DNA from: Ophiodon elongatus
Taxonomy: Eukaryota > Chordata > Actinopteri > Perciformes > Hexagrammidae
DNA: 64,000 nt
Direction of reading: 5' to 3'
Assembly (NCBI GenBank): GCA_016806645.1
Contig: JACSYO010000566.1
Span: 886,001 to 950,000 of the forward strand
A program made the position numbers and the translations under genes. Below the pieces are notes generated by a model, which worked only from the letters and a program-made list of their open reading frames with translations, was not told where the DNA came from and made no database searches. This document shows positions 58,874 through 64,000 of this stretch, piece by piece. Every line of letters begins with the position of its first letter. Position 1 is the stretch's first letter.

Positions 58874-61821
58874 TGGTGAGGTGAAGCCAAAACCCGCTTG
58901 TAATTGCTCTCTCGCCCGCTGCCTCGTCTCCGTCTGCAGAGACAGCGCCCCTTCTCCTCTGTGTTTTGCACACGCACACTCGCCCTGTGCAATCGTTCAA
59001 CATGGAGGGGGACTGTGGGAGGCTCCCCTGTGACTTGAACAGATGCAGAAAATGGAAAAGAGAAAAGAAAATAGAGAGCAAGAGAGTTAACCACCCAGCC
59101 CACTATTATACACAAGCTGCTGCGCATGATGTATGGGTTAAATAAATCAGCATTGACATGTGACATATGACGGGCTCGGCGAGCGTCGCACTCGTTGCTG
59201 ATTCACCCCCACAATAATAAGCCATTGTGTCACCAACGTGGCCCGAGACGCGAGGGCAGAATTGGAGGAATGCCACCGGCGGTTCGTTTGCGCCGTTCAA
59301 TTAAATCACGCTCTATTTATCACCGAGCCCTCAATCATGAACGAAAACACCCGAACCGCACAAACGTTGCCTGTTTGTTTTGGGTTCTTAATCAGCAACA
59401 ATAGACCCAGGAAGAAGACACGGTTGCGTCATCGCAGTTCTATGTTGTGGGAAATATTTTGACCTGTTTTCTTTTCACCTCCTCGCCGCACACTGTGGGG
59501 GTGCCCTCGTGCGTCCCATCGGGGTTGGTGGCACAAGCAAACCAACATGCTGTATGTATAATGTTGAGACAGGCAGCTGGGGGGCGGAGGGGGGGGCAGT
59601 CTAGCGTGCCTGCTGTACGGAGATGATGCTCCTGCTCCGAGATGGCCGAGTGATTTCCAGTTTACCAGAATGCATATATGGCCGACATGAATTATTGGTT
59701 TCAAATGCTTGTCTAATACATTTCTTAGAGGCACACTTGTGTTTGAGGATCAGAAAATGAAATGAGAGCAAATAGATAATTTTTTTTTTGGTAATTAGAT
59801 TTGATTTCCTTTTCACGCTCTTATGAAATACTCCGAGCCCGTAGTGGGCCTGTTGTGGTGTCGTACAGTTGTGGTTCAGTCCACGATCCCTGTGTGAAAG
59901 AGGTTAATGGGATATGTCCTATTAGGAATTCAGCAGCTTAACTGATCAGCAGCGTTCCTCTCTCTGTGTGTGTGTGTGTGTGTGAGATTTTTGTCATCTG
60001 CGTGGGCTGGGGGGGGGGGAAATGACTGACATGCCATTTTCATAAACGAAGGGCGTCTGCCGCTGACAATCACCGTGATTGGCGGGTGAGAAGAGCTGTT
60101 TATGCGTTCAAGAGATGCATTTTTTTTCTTTTTTGCTCATTTACATTAGAACCCCCCACCCCCTCCCCACCCCCTCACCCCTCCCCGATTGCCTGCACTG
60201 GTCTGTGTGTTGCAGCTGTAATCTAGGCTTGCGTGTATTGACCATAAAGGAAGTGTAAATTGATTTGTGTGAGCGTTTGTGTGGGTGACCCTGTGCAAGA
60301 TAATGACCTCAAGGCTTCCACTTCCCCCATGAGCCGCGCTTCAGTGATAGCTACCTCTGCTCACCCTCAAGTCACCAAAACCAGTGTGCTTAATTCCTTA
60401 TTAACATGCTAATAAAAAAGTAGTTATGGCCTGTTCAGGATAAATCTCATATCGTTAATGTATCATTGATGGCTGATAAAATGTCAAGGCTTGCTTTAAG
60501 GACATATGCATAATTTAAGAGTGTAAAGGGGCTAATGGCCGTGGTTGTCTCTGTATTCAATTACCCTGTTAAGTCTTGAATATAGAATTGGCCTCCAACA
60601 CTGTCGTTCACACACTCTCAGTGGGGGATGTGCGAGGGGGGACTCGTACAGATCGCTCTGGTCCTGTTCTTTGTTTTGCTCGGCGGTGCAATCTATTTCT
60701 ATTTGGGGATGATTGACCCCTCATCGGGCCAAATCTGTGTTGGGGGCATCATTTCTCTGCATCATATCCCCACTCGGGACATATCCTCACCAATGCAACC
60801 TGTATATATGCCCACACAGAGAATTATTTTTTTCTTGTTTAGTTTTCTGATGATAACAAAATAATAGTGGTTGGATTCTGCTGACGGCTCAGCCTGATGC
60901 TAATTATCTGTATTAGCAGCATATAGCAAAAACCTATCGCACTGACATTGGTATACTAAACATTTTCTAAACACACCAAGCCCTATTTGTGAAGGTTGAT
61001 CTTTAGACATAAGCAGTTTTTTTTAACGCTCCGATAAGCCATGCACACGGAGGCAACAACATCCTTTAAAAGTCCGATTCAAGTTGTATAAACCTCCAAG
61101 TTTACTGTGGATGTAGCGCCACAACAAAGGGCTACAGAAGCATTTTGGGGACATGACCTAAATTCCTTTAACTGCCGAGATATACAACCAAATCGTCCCC
61201 CCCGAAAGGTGCAGCTCGACCCTGGTTCAGCGCCCCCGGTCCAGCTCAGGTCACGGAGGCCATTGTCAGGAGTTCATCAGCAGGGCGACGGTCAGGATGT
61301 ATGTCAGCGAGAGAGAGACGGAGACCGTGGAAGAGGTCAAAGGTCTTCAGACAGAAAGCTTGTCGACGGCAGCGCTGTCCTCACTTTGCCCCCCCCACCC
61401 CCTCTCCTCTACTTTTGGCTTGTAATTCCTAAATTGAATGAAACCGCTTGTGTATTTCTGATTTTTATTGAATTGGCTCCCTTTTAGCTTCCCGTTTCTC
61501 CTCCTTGTATCCTTTCCCCTCTCCTCCTCCACGCTCATTCGTGCAGAGTGAACTGTTTCCAGAGACAGCAGGTCACACTGTGATGACCCTTATCTCATTT
61601 TCTCTCTTTTTTTTTTTTTTTTTTTTCTCATCTATCACTCACTCATTCCTTTTTCTGTCTGGTTTTTTCTTCTTCTATTCCCTTCCTTCAGTAGCCCACT
61701 TCCCTCTATCTGTGCTGCAGTCTGTTCCACCTTTATCTCTCTTCCACATGTGTCTCTCTCGCCCTCTTTCCCCCCCCCTTCCTCCTCTGGATCCACAATC
61801 ACCTGTCCTAGATATCCCCAG

Positions 61822-61825
<4 letters not shown>

Positions 61826-61877
<52 letters not shown>

Positions 61878-61944
61878 CGGCTGTGTGTATCTATTGTCGC
61901 ATATCCAGGTTTGTATGCTTGTGTGCACGTTTTGTATGTTGTAT

Positions 61945-61975
<31 letters not shown>

Positions 61976-62000
61976 AGTGTGTGTGTGTGTGTGTGTGTGT
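61826..62000. repeat. Paired (GT)n microsatellites
   Basis: GT tracts at 61826-61876 and 61949-62000, separated by 72 bp of GT-biased sequence. Confidence 0.95.
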
Positions 62001-63205
62001 CCTCGGTGGACTGTAAGTCTGAAGATGATAAAGCACTAAGAAGCCACACAGGCTTTGGAGTAGAGCCGTTTCTACAGCAGATGTTGTAAGTCTTTTTGTT
62101 GTGCCACATACTCGCGCTTCCCATCAAATCCTATTCAACATGTCTCCCTTTGAGGGAGGCACTTCATCCTGAAATGAGATCTGAGATCTGTCGTTTTTTA
62201 AGTTGTTGCTCCTGCAAACTGTAAAATCCCAAGGTTCTTGTTTCAGATTAGGAGACTTGGCAGTGGAAAAGATACAAGCATTTCAGACCGAGGGATTTCA
62301 CTCTGTCGGAGATATCAAGAAAGCACTTTTTGTTGTTTCTTTTTACCCAAGTTGATCATCTGGTCTCTCAATCAGATGGTTGCCACAAGGTTCTACACTC
62401 AGCAGCAGCTAGAAATCTCAATTTACCGCTTCTGTCCTTTAAACTTGTCACCAGAAAAGCTTTACTTTTGCCAAATCGTTTGTCCTCCACATCGTCAAAG
62501 GCCTCTCTCCTGTAAAAGTGAAAATACGAACAATAAAGCGCTTCATTGTGTTGAGTTTATTAATCTGACCTCTGAGAAAAATCAATGCTCGCTGGCTAAA
62601 AATGAGATGCTTGCTTTAGTCTTTAGTGAAATCAATACATGTTGTTTTAAAAAAAAAAAAAAAAAGGGGAAAATTTAGAGTGGTAAATCTGCCACCGTTT
62701 CCAATTATGGACTGCACGTGTGCACCAAACAGAACGCTTGACAGGCGTAGCAACAGTAGCTAAGAGGGACGGGATCTTGCTTTGACGTGAGCATAGCAGG
62801 CAGACATATGGCAACGCTCACCTTTCCCTTGGTTTGGTTTCTGTCCCATTGTGTCTGTTCTATCTCTGGCCTCGGGTACCTGTTTTATCAGTGTTCCCTT
62901 CACGGCAGAGCCACTTCATCCTCTTCATTTATCGCCCCGCTGTTTATTACTTCTGCCTCGATACAAAAGCGATGGTGTGGACTTTGTTGTCTTCTCTTGT
63001 CCGTCTGTCCATTGATCTTCCTTCTTTGGGTCGCGTTGATACGAATCGGGATCGGGAGTAGTTTTTTCTAGCGATGGTCAGTTCAGAATTGACCATTTAA
63101 AAAATCTCCAGCGCAAACCGAGACGCTTGCACACATTCACCACAGGTATGTCATATTAGCAGTGTGTATCGACTGTGCACTCAAGAGCTGTGACAGTGAC
63201 ATTGA

Positions 63206-63242
63206 TCTCTCTCTCTCTCTCTCTCTCTCTCCTCTCTCTCCT

Positions 63243-63282
<40 letters not shown>

Positions 63283-63376
63283 CTTCTCTCTCTCCTCTCT
63301 TCTCTCTCTCTCTCCTCTCTTCTCTCTCTCTCTCCTCTCTTCTCTCTCTCTATCCTCTCTCTCTCTCTCTCTTCTA

Positions 63377-63427
<51 letters not shown>

Positions 63428-63529
63428 GTCTCTCTCTCTCTTCTCTCTCTCTTCTCTCGTCTCTCTCTCTCTCTCTCTCTCTCTTCTCTTCCCTTCTCTT
63501 CTCTCTCTCTCTCTCCTCTCTTCTCTCTG
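63206..63529. repeat. Long polypyrimidine CT/CTT minisatellite
   Basis: About 320 bp, almost pure C/T on the plus strand. It is built from CTCTCTTCTC and TCTCTCCTCT higher-order units. Its mirror symmetry makes it a candidate for triplex (H-DNA) structure. Confidence 0.95.
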
Positions 63530-63654
63530 TGAGATTGAACTGTTTTCTTCCCATCGCTCTCCTCTGTCCTGTAAAGATCACATTGGGCGGATCAGCCTCT
63601 GCCTGGCTGATTTCTGGCCGGCAGCCTCCCACCTTGGCTGTTGGCTGTCTTATT

Positions 63655-63658
<4 letters not shown>

Positions 63659-63732
<74 letters not shown>

Positions 63733-63742
63733 TGTGTGTGTA
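63659..63742. repeat. (GT)n microsatellite
   Basis: About 84 bp of GT with one GG junction, 130 bp after the CT tract. Confidence 0.96.
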
Positions 63743-64000
63743 CACCTCTTCCTTGGCTGAATCGGTGTTTATACAGCCCTTTACATTTGATCTTTGTCCC
63801 GCTTGAGGCGCATGCATGCACGTGTGCGCGAGCGACCCGCTTCCTGCTCTCGCTGCGCCGCAGAGATGATGGCCTGCCTCTCCTCTGCACGTCAACCTGC
63901 TGCATGCGTTGGTGCTGGCTCGCCGCCTGTGCCCCTCACCTCGTCCCCGTCGCCTCCCCTCACTTCCTCTCTCTGGCCCGTGCACAGGAAAGCCAGTTTA

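Larger units (their letters stand above)
54191..64000 (+). other. dock4: dock4 intron 1 (5' portion)
   Basis: This is non-coding sequence from the exon 1 donor to the window end. It holds a 30-plus poly-T run just after the donor, several CA/GT microsatellites, C/G homopolymers, a 320-bp CT tract at 63.2 kb, and compact unique AT-rich blocks with homeodomain-type TAAT sites (59640-59960, 60380-60620). Long first introns rich in regulatory DNA are usual for DOCK genes. I see no exon 2 signal. Confidence 0.7.

Noticed and set aside
60628..60864. 78-codon frame with a hydrophobic segment (ALVLFFVLLGGAIYFYLGMI), considered as a small membrane protein
   Set aside because: It lies in dock4 intron 1 with no splice or promoter context and no recognised family. 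A chance hydrophobic run from T-rich DNA is more likely.
61505..62089. 194-codon plus-strand frame with Phe and Cys-Val runs
   Set aside because: It is produced by a poly-T run and two GT microsatellites within dock4 intron 1.
63156..63905. 249-codon Arg/Glu-rich minus-strand frame and its Ser/Leu-rich plus-strand partner
   Set aside because: Both are translations of the CT tract and (GT)n array. There is no coding evidence.

Overview
This window is vertebrate nuclear DNA, most likely from a percomorph teleost. The evidence is two vertebrate genes with canonical GT-AG introns, a very high density of (GT)n/(CA)n microsatellites, and several interspersed repeat types familiar from spiny-rayed fishes. 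These repeats are a tRNA-derived SINE, LINE 3' tails, and a GCTAAGCTAAC-rich foldback element. More than 90% of the window is non-coding, and almost every open frame outside the two genes is random or microsatellite-derived.

The best-supported gene is ifrd1 (interferon-related developmental regulator 1). It lies on the minus strand from the start codon at 28470 to the stop at 23011. I could resolve twelve coding exons, each with consensus splice sites and compatible phases, summing to 1287 nt (428 residues plus stop). It has a recognisable promoter: a TATAAAA box at 28675-28681, an inverted CCAAT box and a GC box. Its 5' leader carries a 40-codon upstream ORF (28506-28628). A palindromic TA-rich tract lies about 225-420 bp upstream of the TATA box.

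The second gene is dock4 on the plus strand. Only its first coding exon (54154-54190, MWIPTEHEKYGV) is present. The remaining 9.8 kb of the window is its first intron, which probably continues past the end. Three short back-to-back upstream ORFs precede the dock4 start codon. The dock4 frame itself is open for 99 further codons upstream, to an ATG at 53857. ifrd1 and dock4 are divergent, as in other vertebrates. In mammals ZNF277 sits between them, but I could not find it in the 25 kb intergenic interval.

Layout: 1-22.4 kb is repeat-rich DNA downstream of ifrd1, with a SINE, an LTR-like duplicated block, foldback copies, a decayed SGNH-hydrolase transposon ORF, a LINE 3' fragment and an orphan CpG-rich stretch near 19-20 kb. 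22.4-28.7 kb is ifrd1. 28.7-53.8 kb is an intergenic desert with foldback elements, a composite repeat at 47 kb and a promoter-like ZNF143/CRE pair near 52.86 kb. 53.8-64 kb is the dock4 promoter, exon 1 and intron 1, which includes compact AT-rich blocks that look like candidate conserved regulatory elements and long microsatellites.

I did not see an undescribed multi-gene system. The most rewarding items are the upstream-ORF arrangements in both genes, the foldback repeat family, the duplicated SGNH-hydrolase fossil and the orphan promoter-like block. Repeat class names, conserved-element calls and the absence of znf277 rest on eye inspection and need alignment to confirm.
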